Source of the DNA: Mycoavidus sp. HKI
GTDB taxonomy: Bacteria; Pseudomonadota; Gammaproteobacteria; Burkholderiales; Burkholderiaceae
NCBI RefSeq assembly: GCF_020023735.2
Contig: NZ_CP076444.2
Coordinates: 1,007,501-1,071,500 of the forward strand
DNA length: 64,000 nt
Reading direction: 5' to 3'
A model generated the notes under the pieces. That model was not told where the DNA came from. It saw nothing but the letters and a program-made list of their open reading frames with translations, and did not search any database. The translations under genes were made by a program, and so were the position numbers. This document shows, in pieces, positions 8,837 through 18,358 of the stretch (position 1 is its first letter; every line of letters starts with the position of its first letter).

Positions 8837-10297
8837 TTAAAGCAAAACAATATCGTATTGCTCTTGACTCAGACCTGCCGCGACTTGCAATGAAACGGGC
8901 TTACCAATGAAATCACAGAGCATGGCAAGGTGTTGAGATTCTTCTTCGAGAAATAGATCGATCACCGTTTGCGAAGCGATAATACGAAATTCACGTGGCT
9001 TAAATTGTCGCGATTCGCGTAGGATTTCACGCAGTACATCGTAGCAAACAGTGCGTGCTGTTTTAACCTGTCCTCTGCCGGTACAGGTTGGGCAGGGCTC
9101 GCATAACATGTGAGCCAACGATTCGCGGGTTCGCTTGCGCGTCATTTCAACTAAGCCCAACTGAGAAAAACCACTGATCGAGGTGCGGGTGCGGTCGCTC
9201 GCGAGAGATTTAGTGAGTTCATTGAGCACAGCCTCGCGATGCTCGGTGTTTTCCATATCGATAAAGTCGGCAATAATAATACCGCCGAGATTACGTAGCT
9301 GTAGCTGGCGTGCAATCGCGTGGGTGGCTTCTAAATTGGTTTTAAAAATGGTGTCGTCGAAATTACGCACTCCCACATAGCCACCGGTATTGACATCAAT
9401 CGTTGTCATCGCTTCAGTTTGATCGATAATCAGATAGCCACCGGATTTTAACTCGACGCGTTTAGCCAACGCCCGCTGGATTTCGGTGTCAATGTCATAC
9501 AGTTCAAAGAGCGGTCGCTCACCAGTATAGTGCTGTAGCTTTGCCTGCACAGCGGGGGTAAAGGCGGCCGCAAATTCGAGCAAAGTTTGAAAGGTTTCGC
9601 GCGAATCAATTTGGATTGCCTTGGTTTTATCTCCAACAAAATCACGCAGCACGCGTGGCGCCAGTTCAAGATCTTGGTAAAGCACGGGTGGAGCAGGGTA
9701 GAGCTGGGCTTGCCGTTGAATAGTGGCCCAAGTTTTGCGCAAATAGAGCACATCATTGGCCAGTTCTGCTTGGCTTGCATCCTCGGCAATCGTCCGTATG
9801 ATATAGCCGCCTTTTTCGTCGGCCGGTAAAACTTCGGCCAAGCGCGAGCGGATTGCTTCGCGCTCGGCCTCACTTTCAATTTTTTGCGAAATACCGATAT
9901 GGGGTTCACGCGGCAAATAAACCAAGGTCCGCCCGGCAATGCTAATCTGGGTTGAAAGTCGTGCGCCTTTGCTGCCAAGTGGATCTTTGGTGACCTGCAC
10001 CATTAGCGTTTGCCCTTCTTGGAGGATTTTTTCGATCGGCTGCGAAGCGACGTTCACTTCCTTGGCGCCCGCTTGCCAAAGATCGGCAATATGCAAAAAA
10101 GCTGCGCGCTCAAAGCCAATATCGATAAAAGCCGACTGCATACCGGGTAGCACCCGGATGACTCTACCTAAATAAATATTGCCAACCAGCCCGCGTGACA
10201 AAGTGCGTTCAATATAGAGCTCTTGCACCACGCCTTGCTCAACAATGGCAACCCGCGCTTCTTGCGGCGTGATATTGATTAGAATTTCTTGGTTCAT
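8837..10297 (-). CDS. rng: Ribonuclease G
   Basis: 486 residues, the usual RNase G length and much shorter than RNase E, so the E-type C-terminal scaffold is absent. An S1 RNA-binding domain lies near residues 35-125 (GNIYLGRVIRVLPGMQSAFI). The catalytic region has the Mg-binding TIDVNTGGYVG segment around 300. A CEPCPTCTGRG zinc-link motif follows near 400, which in this family ties monomers together. RNase G trims the 5' end of 16S rRNA and decays some mRNAs. It starts the minus-strand housekeeping run. In Burkholderia I expect a maf gene between rng and rlmH; here only 81 non-coding bases separate them. Confidence 0.95.
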   Translation of the reverse strand: MNQEILINITPQEARVAIVEQGVVQELYIERTLSRGLVGNIYLGRVIRVLPGMQSAFIDIGFERAAFLHIADLWQAGAKEVNVASQPIEKILQEGQTLMVQVTKDPLGSKGARLSTQISIAGRTLVYLPREPHIGISQKIESEAEREAIRSRLAEVLPADEKGGYIIRTIAEDASQAELANDVLYLRKTWATIQRQAQLYPAPPVLYQDLELAPRVLRDFVGDKTKAIQIDSRETFQTLLEFAAAFTPAVQAKLQHYTGERPLFELYDIDTEIQRALAKRVELKSGGYLIIDQTEAMTTIDVNTGGYVGVRNFDDTIFKTNLEATHAIARQLQLRNLGGIIIADFIDMENTEHREAVLNELTKSLASDRTRTSISGFSQLGLVEMTRKRTRESLAHMLCEPCPTCTGRGQVKTARTVCYDVLREILRESRQFKPREFRIIASQTVIDLFLEEESQHLAMLCDFIGKPVSLQVAAGLSQEQYDIVLL

Positions 10298-10378
10298 TAT
10301 GTTGCGTGGGGAACCTTGGCTGTTAAGTTGAGCGGGAAGGGTCTTTTAAGATAGAGGAGGGGATGAGCGGCTATCGTT

Positions 10379-10849
10379 CTAGGCCCGGTGATAAGGGTGC
10401 TGTTGAGTGATGCTCCAGGCGCGATACAGTTGTTCGGCAAGGAGCACGCGTACCATGGCATGGGGCAACGTGAAACTTGACACGCGTAATAATACATCTG
10501 CTTGCTGCTGGAGCGCGCGATCTAGGCCATCTGCACCGCCAATCACAAACGCAATATCACGCCCGTCTTCGCGCCAACTCGGCAGTGCTTGAGCCAGCTG
10601 CTGCGTGGTCCAATCTTGGCCATGCTCATCGAGCACGACTAAGCGCGCATTTTTGGGCAGCGCGGCTTCGATCCGTTGTTTTTCAGCATTCAGCAGACTT
10701 GCTGTATTGTGTTTGCTTGAGCGGGGTTCCGGTTTGATCTCGCGTAGTTCTAAGGCGAGTTCGGGCGGCATGCGCTTGGCATATTCTGCAAAGCCAAGCT
10801 GAATCCAGTGGGGCATTTTATGGCCCACTGCGAGGACCCATAATTTCAT
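10379..10849 (-). CDS. rlmH: 23S rRNA pseudouridine-1915 N3-methyltransferase RlmH
   Basis: 156 residues, the normal size for this SPOUT-class enzyme. It opens [13 protein letters not shown]. It has the knotted SAM-binding motif [10 protein letters not shown] (about 101-110) and the conserved C-terminus with [22 protein letters not shown] and HPYHRA. RlmH methylates pseudouridine 1915 in helix 69 of assembled 70S ribosomes. Its ATG overlaps the rsfS stop in an ATGA (10846-10849), so the two are translationally coupled, and both act on the large ribosomal subunit. Confidence 0.96.
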   Translation of the reverse strand: MKLWVLAVGHKMPHWIQLGFAEYAKRMPPELALELREIKPEPRSSKHNTASLLNAEKQRIEAALPKNARLVVLDEHGQDWTTQQLAQALPSWREDGRDIAFVIGGADGLDRALQQQADVLLRVSSFTLPHAMVRVLLAEQLYRAWSITQQHPYHRA

Positions 10850-11211
10850 TGCAAGGAGGATGGCGGCGCTGAGAGCTTCATGCGTACCGGCTTACTGCCC
10901 CAAATGTCTTCGAGCCGGTAATATTGCCGCAGCGGAGGTAATAAAATATGCACAATGGCATCGCCGCAATCGACTAATACCCATTCGCCAGTCTCGTCAC
11001 CCTCAATAGTCAGGACCTGACCACCCGCAGTTTTCACATGGTCCCGCACGCTGAGCGCAAGGGAGCGGGTCTGCCGGTTTGAGGTACCGCTAGCGATGAT
11101 CACTCGGTCAAAGCAGTCGCTGAGATGGCTGGTATTAAATACTTCAATATTTTGCGCTTTTCTGGCTTCAAGGCCATCAACAATTGCGCGCTGGAGTGTA
11201 CGTATATTCAT
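10846..11211 (-). CDS. rsfS: Ribosomal silencing factor RsfS
   Basis: 121 residues of the Iojap/RsfS family. Recognisable pieces are [19 protein letters not shown] at the start, [18 protein letters not shown] in the middle, then [15 protein letters not shown] and the YYRLEDIWG box. The protein binds ribosomal protein L14 and blocks subunit joining when nutrients are short. The gene is coupled to rlmH by a 4-base overlap, and the nadD stop codon lies just upstream. The order rlmH-rsfS-nadD is common in proteobacteria. Start codon ATG at 11211. Confidence 0.96.
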   Translation of the reverse strand: MNIRTLQRAIVDGLEARKAQNIEVFNTSHLSDCFDRVIIASGTSNRQTRSLALSVRDHVKTAGGQVLTIEGDETGEWVLVDCGDAIVHILLPPLRQYYRLEDIWGSKPVRMKLSAPPSSLQ

Positions 11212-11212
11212 A

Positions 11213-11902
11213 TTATGATTCGGATTGATAAAGATGATGTTGGCGGATATAACGCCAAATGGAAGCGGGTAAAAACGACGGCGGCGTTGCTTCGTTTAAG
11301 GCCTGAGCAGATTCTCGTATCTGGGCGCGGATGCCGGTGGCGGAAATCTCCAGCGCGAGCTCAGTATCGATAAAAATCAGGCCATGTTCTTGGGTCTGTA
11401 GCGCGTGCGCAGGGGCTGCGCGCTGCGCAATTTCTGCTGCAATAATAGGCGAGGCTGCTGCAAGTGAAAAGCCTGGACGCGCCGCGACACAGAGGTGAGC
11501 GTAATCGAATAGCCGTGGCCACTGATGCCAAGCATCAAGTTGCACCAGTTGATCAGCCCCCATTAAAAACGCTAGCGAGGCGTCGGCACCCACCTTATTA
11601 CGCCATGAAGCTAGTGTGTCGACTGTGTAACTTGAGCTAGTGCGGTCAATTTCATCGCTGGCGACGATCACTTCGGTCTCAGGCAAGTCAAGCTGGGCCG
11701 CGCCCAAGCGCGTCATCGCTAAGCGGTGATGGGCCTCGGATACTGTGTTGAGTGCACCATGCATTTTTTGCCAAGGCTGGCCTGCCGGCAACACAATCAA
11801 TTGATTGAGCTGCAAGCGTTTGGCAAAAGCAGTGGCGAGGGCCAAATGCCCATGATGAATTGGGTCGAAAGTGCCGCCAAAGATACCCACACGTAGCATC
11901 AT
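11213..11902 (-). CDS. nadD: Nicotinate-nucleotide adenylyltransferase NadD
   Basis: 229 residues from the ATG at 11902. The family signature GIFGGTFDPIHHGHL lies at the start, holding the (H/T)xGH nucleotidyl-transfer motif. The C-terminal ISATGIRAQIRE segment matches the ISSTxIR box. The enzyme joins nicotinate mononucleotide and ATP to make NaAD, a central step of NAD synthesis. The frame is open ten residues further upstream from a TTG, but that would run into hemF and precede the Rossmann start, so I prefer the methionine just before LRVGIFGG. It lies between hemF and rsfS in one minus-strand run. Confidence 0.95.
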   Translation of the reverse strand: MMLRVGIFGGTFDPIHHGHLALATAFAKRLQLNQLIVLPAGQPWQKMHGALNTVSEAHHRLAMTRLGAAQLDLPETEVIVASDEIDRTSSSYTVDTLASWRNKVGADASLAFLMGADQLVQLDAWHQWPRLFDYAHLCVAARPGFSLAAASPIIAAEIAQRAAPAHALQTQEHGLIFIDTELALEISATGIRAQIRESAQALNEATPPSFLPASIWRYIRQHHLYQSES

Positions 11903-11912
11903 TTTAATTGCA

Positions 11913-12839
11913 TCATAGCCAATCGCGCGCAATCAGGAAATCACTATACAGCCGAGCCTCAGGCGAGCCAGGTTCTGGTGTCCAGTTATAGCGCCAGTGA
12001 GCGACAGGGGGCAGCGACATTAAAATCGATTCAGTCCGTCCGCCGCTTTGGAGACCAAATAGGGTACCCCGATCGCACACGAGGTTAAATTCAACGTAAC
12101 GGCCTCTGCGGTACGCTTGAAAGGCTCTTTCGCTAGCGCCAAATGGTATATGGCGGCGGCGGTTAATAATCGGTAAATATGCCTTGGTTAAGGCATCGCC
12201 GACACTTTGCATCAGTTTAAAGCCTTGCTCAAAGCCAAGTTCAGAAAAATCATCATAAAAAATTCCGCCAATGCCGCGCGGCTCATTGCGGTGCTTTAAG
12301 AAAAAGTATTCATCACACTCTTTTTTGAAGCGCGGATACAGTTCCGCACCAAAGGGTGCCACCGCATCGCGACAAGTACGGTGAAAATGGCGGGCATCCT
12401 CCTCAAAACCGTAGTAAGGGGTTAGATCCATGCCGCCTCCGAACCAGAATGTAGGCGCTGCATCAGCGCCCGCGGGGGTGGCGACCAGCAGGCGCACATT
12501 CATATGCACGGTTGGGCAGTAGGGGTTGTGCGGATGGAGCACGAGTGAAACGCCGAGTGCCTCGAAGCCGCAGCCAACGAGTTGTGGCCGGGCAGAGGTG
12601 GCTGAGCTAGGTAACGTATCGCCCTTGACGTGCGAGAAATTAACGCCGCCGCTCTCAAGCAGGTCACCGGGTCTTATGATGCATGAAACACCATCGCCAC
12701 GTAGGCGCTCGCCCGGCTCGCGGCTCCATGGCTCATGGATAAATCGCGGCTCATCGAGTTGTTCAAAAGAAGTCGTGATCTGTTGCTGCAAATGCAGCAA
12801 ATAGCTGCGCACACGCGTAATGTCGATTTGAGTATCCAT
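11913..12839 (-). CDS. hemF: Oxygen-dependent coproporphyrinogen III oxidase HemF
   Basis: 308 residues, typical for HemF. Motifs seen: a conserved HMNVRLLVA strand, the [12 protein letters not shown] active-site region near 145-155, [11 protein letters not shown], and the [12 protein letters not shown]...[10 protein letters not shown] tail. It decarboxylates coproporphyrinogen III to protoporphyrinogen IX using O2, in the cytoplasm. I start it at [10 protein letters not shown] (12839). A TTG 18 bases upstream keeps the frame open but has no better ribosome-binding site. Having the aerobic enzyme fits an organism that makes its own haem in oxygen. It is followed closely by nadD. Confidence 0.95.
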   Translation of the reverse strand: MDTQIDITRVRSYLLHLQQQITTSFEQLDEPRFIHEPWSREPGERLRGDGVSCIIRPGDLLESGGVNFSHVKGDTLPSSATSARPQLVGCGFEALGVSLVLHPHNPYCPTVHMNVRLLVATPAGADAAPTFWFGGGMDLTPYYGFEEDARHFHRTCRDAVAPFGAELYPRFKKECDEYFFLKHRNEPRGIGGIFYDDFSELGFEQGFKLMQSVGDALTKAYLPIINRRRHIPFGASERAFQAYRRGRYVEFNLVCDRGTLFGLQSGGRTESILMSLPPVAHWRYNWTPEPGSPEARLYSDFLIARDWL

Positions 12840-12936
12840 GCCTTGATTGCTTATCAATGAAATAAAAGTGACAGAAGTGCGCCAGATTCAAGTGTTAACA
12901 CTCATAAAATGACGCACCCCAAGCCCCCTCATATTT

Positions 12937-14205
12937 TTAATTCAATGGTTTTCGATTCAATGCACGGTAACCAATATCTCGCCGATATTGCATCCCATCG
13001 AAAGCAATCTGATTGACGGTATCGTAGACGGCTAACTGTGCGCTGCGCACGGAGTCTGCTAGCCCAACCACACACAGTACGCGCCCGCCCGCCGTCACCA
13101 GGCGATCATCTACTAGCGCTGTGCCTGCATGAAAGGTTTGGATGTGCTCAGTTTGGGCTGGGATGCCGGAAATCAAATCACCTTTACGTGGCGCTTCTGG
13201 ATAGCCGTGAGCCGCTAGCACAACCCCTAACGCAGTACGGCGATCCCACTCCAATTCAACCTTGTTCAAGGTACCCGCAATAGCGTGCTCAATCACGTTG
13301 GAGAAATCCCCTTTTAAGCGCGCCATGATCGGCTGCGTTTCTGGATCGCCCAAACGGCAATTGAATTCAAGTGTCTTGGGGTTGCCTTGCGCATCGATCA
13401 TAATCCCCGCATACAGAAAACCTGTATAACGAATCCCTTCTTGCTCCATGCCTTGCACCGTAGGCAAAATAATTTCTCGCATAATGCGCGCATGCAATTT
13501 AGGCGTCACAATCGGGGCCGGCGAATACGCTCCCATGCCACCTGTATTGGGACCTGCATCACGCTCAAGTAAACGCTTGTGATCTTGGCTAGAAGCTAGG
13601 GGCAAGACATGTTTGCCATCTACCATGACGATAAAGCTAGCTTCTTCGCCGCTGAGGAATTCTTCAATCACAACGCGCGCACCGGTGCCCCCGGCCAACA
13701 TCGTATCAATCGCGGCATGTGCTTCAGCCAACTCAGTGGCCACCACCACGCCCTTGCCGGCGGCCAGGCCATCGGCTTTAATGACAATCGGCGCGCCTTG
13801 GGCTTCAACGTAACGGTGGGCGGCTTGCGCATCCTCAAAACTAGCGTAGGTGGCAGTCGGAATCTTGTGCCGTAGCATAAAGGCTTTGGCAAAATCTTTT
13901 GAGCTTTCCAGTTGAGCGGCTTCCCGCGTTGGGCCAAATACTTTAAGCCCGCGGGCTCGAAACAGATTGACCGCACCGGCGGCCAGTGGTGCTTCTGGCC
14001 CGATGACAGTAAAGGCCACTCCTTCTTTGTGTGCAAACTCGGCGAGTTCTTCTAAATCGGTTAGGTCGATATTGCGTAGACGCTCGTCACGGGCCGTGCC
14101 GCCATTACCCGGGGCAACGTAGACAAACTGCACACGTGGCGATTGGGCAAGTTTCCATGCCAGTGCATGCTCACGGCCCCCAGAGCCAATAACAAGTAAC
14201 TTCAT
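12937..14205 (-). CDS. purD: Phosphoribosylamine-glycine ligase PurD
   Basis: 422 residues, normal for monofunctional GARS. It opens MKLLVIGSGGREHALAWKLA (the PurD N-terminal Rossmann motif). It continues with the ATP-grasp domain (VIKADGLAAGKGVVVA near 150, VIEEFLSGEEASF, DHKRLLERDAGPNTGGMGAY) and a C-terminal HAGTALVDDRLVTAGGRVL domain. It makes glycinamide ribonucleotide in de novo purine synthesis. It sits between yebC and hemF, an order I know from Burkholderia. No fused purM/purN domains. Start ATG at 14205. Confidence 0.97.
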   Translation of the reverse strand: MKLLVIGSGGREHALAWKLAQSPRVQFVYVAPGNGGTARDERLRNIDLTDLEELAEFAHKEGVAFTVIGPEAPLAAGAVNLFRARGLKVFGPTREAAQLESSKDFAKAFMLRHKIPTATYASFEDAQAAHRYVEAQGAPIVIKADGLAAGKGVVVATELAEAHAAIDTMLAGGTGARVVIEEFLSGEEASFIVMVDGKHVLPLASSQDHKRLLERDAGPNTGGMGAYSPAPIVTPKLHARIMREIILPTVQGMEQEGIRYTGFLYAGIMIDAQGNPKTLEFNCRLGDPETQPIMARLKGDFSNVIEHAIAGTLNKVELEWDRRTALGVVLAAHGYPEAPRKGDLISGIPAQTEHIQTFHAGTALVDDRLVTAGGRVLCVVGLADSVRSAQLAVYDTVNQIAFDGMQYRRDIGYRALNRKPLN

Positions 14206-14229
14206 GCGTATGTGTATCCTAGAAATGAC

Positions 14230-14958
14230 TTAGATTTCGTCGATCAGTGCATTGGTAAAGACGGCTTGTACATCATCGAGATTTTCGAGGGTATCAAGCA
14301 ATTTTTGCATTTTTACGGCATCTTCACCGGCAAACTCGACTTCGCTTTGTGGTTTCATGGTGATTTCGGCCAGTTCAGCCTTCAACCCCGCTGCTTCTAG
14401 CGCGCTTTTGACTTGGCTAAAATCATTGGGCGCGCACAAAACTTCAACACTGCCATCGCTATGGCTGATGACATCATCAGCGCCTGCTTCAAGCGCTATT
14501 GTCATTAAGCTTTCTTCCGGCGCACCAGGTGCAAACAAAAATTGCCCACAGTGGGTGAACATAAAAACCACAGAACCGTCTAGACCTAAGTTACCGCCAT
14601 GTTTTGAAAAAGCATGCCGGACTTCAGCGACTGTGCGTGTGCGATTATCTGTCATGCAATCGACAATAATGGCAGCACCCGCCAGACCATAGCCTTCATA
14701 ACGGATTTCTTCGTAGTTCGCGCCTTCAAGCCCGCCAGCGCCACGTTGAATTGCCCGTTGAATATTGTCTTTGGGCATATTGGCATCCGTGGCTTTATCA
14801 ATCGCTAGCCGCAAGCGCGGATTGCTATTTACCTCGCCTCCGCCTAAGCGGGCCGCTACTGTAATTTCTTTAATCAGACGTGTCCAAACTTTGCCGCGCT
14901 TTGCATCCGCTGCAGCTTTTTTATGTTTGATATTAGCCCATTTAGAATGGCCAGCCAT
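14230..14958 (-). CDS. YebC/PmpR family probable transcriptional regulator
   Basis: 242 residues with the hallmark start [20 protein letters not shown]. The family's three-domain pattern follows: [20 protein letters not shown], a central [20 protein letters not shown] and [14 protein letters not shown]. The start is well marked by AAGGAG 11 bases before the ATG. Members bind DNA as regulators (PmpR, YebC); recent work also links some to relief of ribosome stalling at proline runs. It lies upstream of purD in the same run. Which of the two family roles it plays cannot be told from sequence here. Confidence 0.95.
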   Translation of the reverse strand: MAGHSKWANIKHKKAAADAKRGKVWTRLIKEITVAARLGGGEVNSNPRLRLAIDKATDANMPKDNIQRAIQRGAGGLEGANYEEIRYEGYGLAGAAIIVDCMTDNRTRTVAEVRHAFSKHGGNLGLDGSVVFMFTHCGQFLFAPGAPEESLMTIALEAGADDVISHSDGSVEVLCAPNDFSQVKSALEAAGLKAELAEITMKPQSEVEFAGEDAVKMQKLLDTLENLDDVQAVFTNALIDEI

Positions 14959-14988
14959 ACGCTGTTTTCTCCTTGTCTATGCTAACGA

Positions 14989-16587
14989 TCAACGGTCACG
15001 AGGTCGGTTACGAGAGTTACCGCGGGGGGCGGCCGGGTCGCTACGATTACCATTGCTGCGTCCTGCACCCGTGCTATTACCGTTGCTGCGTCCCGCACTC
15101 ATGCTATTACCGTTGTTACTACGTCCCGCACCCGTGCTATTGCCGTACGAAGCCTCATTGTGGTAACGATTACCATTGCTATTGCCAGTGCGTTGACCGC
15201 TGCTGCTACGCACGCCGTCATTAAAAGGTGCTCGCGCTTGTCCATAACGGTTAGGTGCGGTCGAACGGTTATTGTAGTCAGCAAAGCCAAGCGCCGTTTG
15301 CATCGGATCAGGCTGGCGGCGGCGAGGCGTAGTTTGGGCTCCGCCCGTTCTGTCGGTGTAGCGCGCTGGTTTATTGCCATGGGCCGGCGGCTTCAGTCCC
15401 ACCGCAGTCAATAATGTACGCACTTGATTTTCGTCCATTTCTTCCCAGCGGCCGCGTTTTAAACCTCGAGGCAAAGCAATTGAGCCGTGGCGGGTGCGGA
15501 TCAGCCGGCTCACCAGCAGACCAACTGCTTCAAACATGCGCCGGACTTCGCGGTTGCGGCCTTCGGCCAAGGCGACGTGATACCAGCGATTGGTGCCTTC
15601 GCCGCCGCCTGCTTGCAGCCGCAGAAAATTAGCTGGGCCATCATCGAGCATCACACCTTGTAAAAGCTGTTGGCGCGCAGCCTCCGATAATTCACCCACC
15701 ACCCGCACTGCATATTCGCGCTCAACGTTGTAACGCGGATGCATAAAACGATTGGCTAAATCGCCAGAGGTCGTAAGCAATAGCAGGCCTTCAGTATTAA
15801 AATCAAGCCGACCAATCGACAGCCATTTCGCCATTTTTATAATGGGTAATTTATCGAAGACAGAGGGCCGTTGCTCTGGATCAGCGTGGCTGACAATTTC
15901 TCCGGCCGGCTTGTGATAGAGCAGCACACGGGGTGGTTGGGTCGAGACTTTACGAGCGACCAATTTGCCGTTAATGCGCACCAGGTCAGTTGGCATAATG
16001 CGCTGCCCAATATGGGCTGGCTCGCCATTGACCGAGACCCGGCCGGCCATAATCAATTCTTCCATTTCGCGCCGTGAGCCCATGCCCGCTTCAGCCAGCA
16101 CTTTGTGCAACTTAGGCACATCCTCGTCCGGGGCCAGCACGCGTTTTTGCGGCATATCTTTGCGTGGCCGCCCAAGCATTGGAGCGTGTACACTGCCGCC
16201 GGTATTATCCGCATCATAAGCTGGCGAAGTGACATAAGAAAAAACATCCTCTGTTACCTTGCTATTTTGAGCAGATGGCTTTTCATCGGAGATCAGTGCT
16301 TTTTCTGGTCTTGGCGAGCGTTTGGGGCGCGGGTTAGCGTCCCGGCGTGGTGCGCCTGGGGGCGCATCTGCCGACTGCGGTCCTTTGGTTTTTTCAGCGC
16401 GGCGGCGAGCAATTAAGCTACGTGGGCCACGGCGCAGACCGCGCCGGACGGGTCCTTCGCTCGGCGCGGTTTCTTGGGCAGGCGTGTCTACTGGCCCAAT
16501 GCCAGTACCTGCATCATATGCAGCGGAGGGTGTATGAGTATCACCTTGGCTGACCTTAGGTAGATCGGTTTCTTGACTATGTTTCAA
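14989..16587 (-). CDS. rluB: 23S rRNA pseudouridine synthase RluB with long low-complexity ends
   Basis: 532 residues, well above the roughly 250-300 of the catalytic unit. Residues about 1-145 are a disordered Pro/Arg/Ala/Lys-rich extension. An S4 RNA-binding domain follows ([20 protein letters not shown]). The RsuA-type catalytic core then has the key [14 protein letters not shown] box with the catalytic Asp and ends near [20 protein letters not shown]. The last 130 residues are Arg/Asn/Gly-rich, with a 10-residue repeat. RluB makes pseudouridine 2605 in 23S rRNA. The start is a TTG at 16587 behind AGAGG; no ATG is better placed before the S4 domain. Neighbour scpB is a common partner of RluB-type genes. 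Confidence 0.9.
   Translation of the reverse strand: MKHSQETDLPKVSQGDTHTPSAAYDAGTGIGPVDTPAQETAPSEGPVRRGLRRGPRSLIARRRAEKTKGPQSADAPPGAPRRDANPRPKRSPRPEKALISDEKPSAQNSKVTEDVFSYVTSPAYDADNTGGSVHAPMLGRPRKDMPQKRVLAPDEDVPKLHKVLAEAGMGSRREMEELIMAGRVSVNGEPAHIGQRIMPTDLVRINGKLVARKVSTQPPRVLLYHKPAGEIVSHADPEQRPSVFDKLPIIKMAKWLSIGRLDFNTEGLLLLTTSGDLANRFMHPRYNVEREYAVRVVGELSEAARQQLLQGVMLDDGPANFLRLQAGGGEGTNRWYHVALAEGRNREVRRMFEAVGLLVSRLIRTRHGSIALPRGLKRGRWEEMDENQVRTLLTAVGLKPPAHGNKPARYTDRTGGAQTTPRRRQPDPMQTALGFADYNNRSTAPNRYGQARAPFNDGVRSSSGQRTGNSNGNRYHNEASYGNSTGAGRSNNGNSMSAGRSNGNSTGAGRSNGNRSDPAAPRGNSRNRPRDR
15047..15141 (-). repeat. 30-bp tandem repeat coding [14 protein letters not shown] units at the end of rluB
   Basis: About three copies of a 30-bp unit encode [21 protein letters not shown] and [10 protein letters not shown] near the RluB C-terminus. 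Copies differ at a few bases. The stretch is Asn/Ser/Gly/Arg-rich and probably disordered, perhaps aiding RNA contact. Length change by slippage is likely to be tolerated. Confidence 0.7.
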
Positions 16588-16644
16588 AACAACCTCTGGA
16601 AAGTAAAAGTGGGCGCCACGGATAAAGTGGTGCGTTTTGTTTTT

Positions 16645-17202
16645 TTAATCATTAAATTCAATTGTATGTTGCTCAATTTGATTATGTGTTGATAGATTGG
16701 ACAAAGCCGGTAATGCATCGAGCGCACTTAAACCAAGATCATCGAGAAAAAATCGGGTCGTGGCATACAGCGCCGGCCGTCCTGGCACCTCACGTTGCCC
16801 GATGACCTCAATCCAGCCGCGTTCTTCAAGTTGCTTGATCACTTGGGTATTGACGGTCACGCCACGGACCCGTTCTATATCGCCTCGGGTAACAGGCTGG
16901 CGGTAAGCAATAATCGCTAAGGTCTCCAGTACAGCACGTGAGTATTTGGGCGGTTTTTCAGGATGTAGCTTGTCTAGCAAAGGCTGCATTGCAGACTTAC
17001 TCTGAAAACGCCAGCCACTGGCTAATGAAACAAGCTCAACGCCTCGCCCAGACCAGTCACTGCGCAACTCTTCAAGCAGGCTGTGCACGCTATCGGCGGT
17101 CATATCAGCCGCAAACAATTTACGTAAATCATCGACTTTGAGCGGTTCCTGCGCACATATCAAAGCAGTCTCGAGCGCAATTTTTGCTTCTTCAGCATTC
17201 AT
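16645..17202 (-). CDS. scpB: Segregation and condensation protein ScpB
   Basis: 185 residues from [15 protein letters not shown]. Family features: paired winged-helix domains, the conserved SGWRFQSK, then a [20 protein letters not shown] stretch with [20 protein letters not shown]. ScpB dimers join ScpA and SMC to form condensin; the smc gene is in this window at 39.4 kb, but scpA is not. The frame stays open upstream to a GTG at 17256 with three in-frame ATGs. I chose 17202 because homologues begin at this point and an AGGA lies about 9 bases upstream. It is the first gene of the minus-strand run that leads to rluB. Confidence 0.93.
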   Translation of the reverse strand: MNAEEAKIALETALICAQEPLKVDDLRKLFAADMTADSVHSLLEELRSDWSGRGVELVSLASGWRFQSKSAMQPLLDKLHPEKPPKYSRAVLETLAIIAYRQPVTRGDIERVRGVTVNTQVIKQLEERGWIEVIGQREVPGRPALYATTRFFLDDLGLSALDALPALSNLSTHNQIEQHTIEFND

Positions 17203-17512
17203 CTTGCCAGTATCCTGTCCCATCAATGAATTTACAGCTTTCATCAAAAATATCACATATACGTGTAGCGCGCGCTAGTTGCAGATACTACTTTGCAAGC
17301 CCGTGGCGTTGTCTCGCAACGCTAACGCTTTTGTTTGTTTCATCATAACCAAAAATGAGGTGATTTATTTCCATTTTACCGCTTTGCTCAATTAAGCTGA
17401 CTGTGCTTGCACATTTTTGCACATCCTATTTTTAGGACATGGTCATTAACAGCTGCGTTAGAATGAATGCTGTTAAACTTTTTTGCTACGCAGTAAGCGT
17501 AAGCCATGTGCA

Positions 17513-18214
17513 ATGCAATACAGATTTTTGCGCCGGCTGTTGGCCGTTTTGGGCCTTGCCCTAATCGCCGTTTCTTTAACTGGGTGCAGTTCATCATCGG
17601 GGTACTACCGGGTACGGCGCGGCGATACTTTAGGCCGTATTGCACAACGTCACGGCGCCAATGCGAAAGATTTAGCACGTTTGAACCGTCTGTCTAAACC
17701 TAATGCCTTGGCGGTTGGCCAAAGACTGCGCGTCAAACCCTCTGGGCGCCGCAGAGCGCCGGTTCGCACAGCTCACACTCCACCGCCTCGCTCAGCGCAA
17801 GTACTTTCCAATTTGCCGTCTAGTATAACAAATATACCTGCTTCTGTTTCGTTTGCCTGGCGCTGGCCCGCTCAAGGAGCAATTATCCGTGGCTTTGATG
17901 GAATAAATAATAAAGGCATCAATATTGCTGGCAAGGGGGGGGACCCAGTCTATGCCGCAGCAGATGGCACCGTTGTGTATGCAGGCAATGGGCTGCGCGG
18001 CTATGGTAACTTACTTATTATTAGACATCCTGCCGATTTTTTAACCGCCTATGCCCATAATCGGAGGTTATGTATTCCTGAAGGACAAAATGTAAAAAGA
18101 GGGCAACTCATTGCCCAAATGGGGAATACGGATAGCACAGATGTGATGCTTCACTTTGAGGTGCGTTACAAGGGCCGCTCGCTTGATCCACTACGCTATT
18201 TGCCTGCTCGTTAG
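17513..18214 (+). CDS. nlpD: NlpD-like lipoprotein: LysM plus degenerate LytM (M23) domain
   Basis: 233 residues. A signal peptide ends at the lipobox LTGC (about residue 24-27), so it is probably anchored in the outer membrane. A LysM domain (YYRVRRGDTLGRIAQRHG, residues about 32-78) binds peptidoglycan. The C-terminal M23/LytM domain keeps GYGNLLIIRH, the AYAHN region and LHFEVRYKGRSLDPLRYLP. However, the first zinc-site motif reads NKGINIAG, without the usual His and Asp. Such degenerate domains do not cut peptidoglycan but activate amidases (AmiC for NlpD) at division. Start ATG at 17513; a TTG at 17483 adds ten implausible residues. In relatives rpoS normally follows nlpD; here a tRNA gene and tsaB follow instead. 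Confidence 0.9.
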   Translation: MQYRFLRRLLAVLGLALIAVSLTGCSSSSGYYRVRRGDTLGRIAQRHGANAKDLARLNRLSKPNALAVGQRLRVKPSGRRRAPVRTAHTPPPRSAQVLSNLPSSITNIPASVSFAWRWPAQGAIIRGFDGINNKGINIAGKGGDPVYAAADGTVVYAGNGLRGYGNLLIIRHPADFLTAYAHNRRLCIPEGQNVKRGQLIAQMGNTDSTDVMLHFEVRYKGRSLDPLRYLPAR

Positions 18215-18269
18215 AAGGGGGTTATGTGTTAGAATCCGCCTTTATCCAAAGGCCTTGCGCCATTTATTT

Positions 18270-18346
18270 CTGCCCATAGCTCAGTTGGATAGAGCATCGG
18301 CCTTCTAAGCCGAGGGTCGGGGGTTCGAATCCCTCTGGGCAGGCCA
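18270..18346 (+). tRNA. tRNA-Arg (anticodon TCT)
   Basis: Full cloverleaf by hand: acceptor arms CTGCCCA and TGGGCAG pair 7/7. D-arm GCTC/GAGC. Anticodon stem TCGGC/GCCGA with loop CTTCTAA, so the anticodon is TCT, reading AGA/AGG. T-arm GGGGG/CCCTC around TTCGAAT, discriminator G, and an encoded CCA at 18344-18346. A TAGAAT -10-like box lies at about 18230. The gene ends 12 bases before the tsaB start codon. Confidence 0.97.
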
Positions 18347-18358
18347 TTCTGCGTATTT

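Noticed and set aside
17306..17322. Terminator-like hairpin GCGTTG/CAACGC between scpB and nlpD
   Set aside because: It lies between divergent genes, so there is no transcript end expected here, and the stem is only 6 bp.
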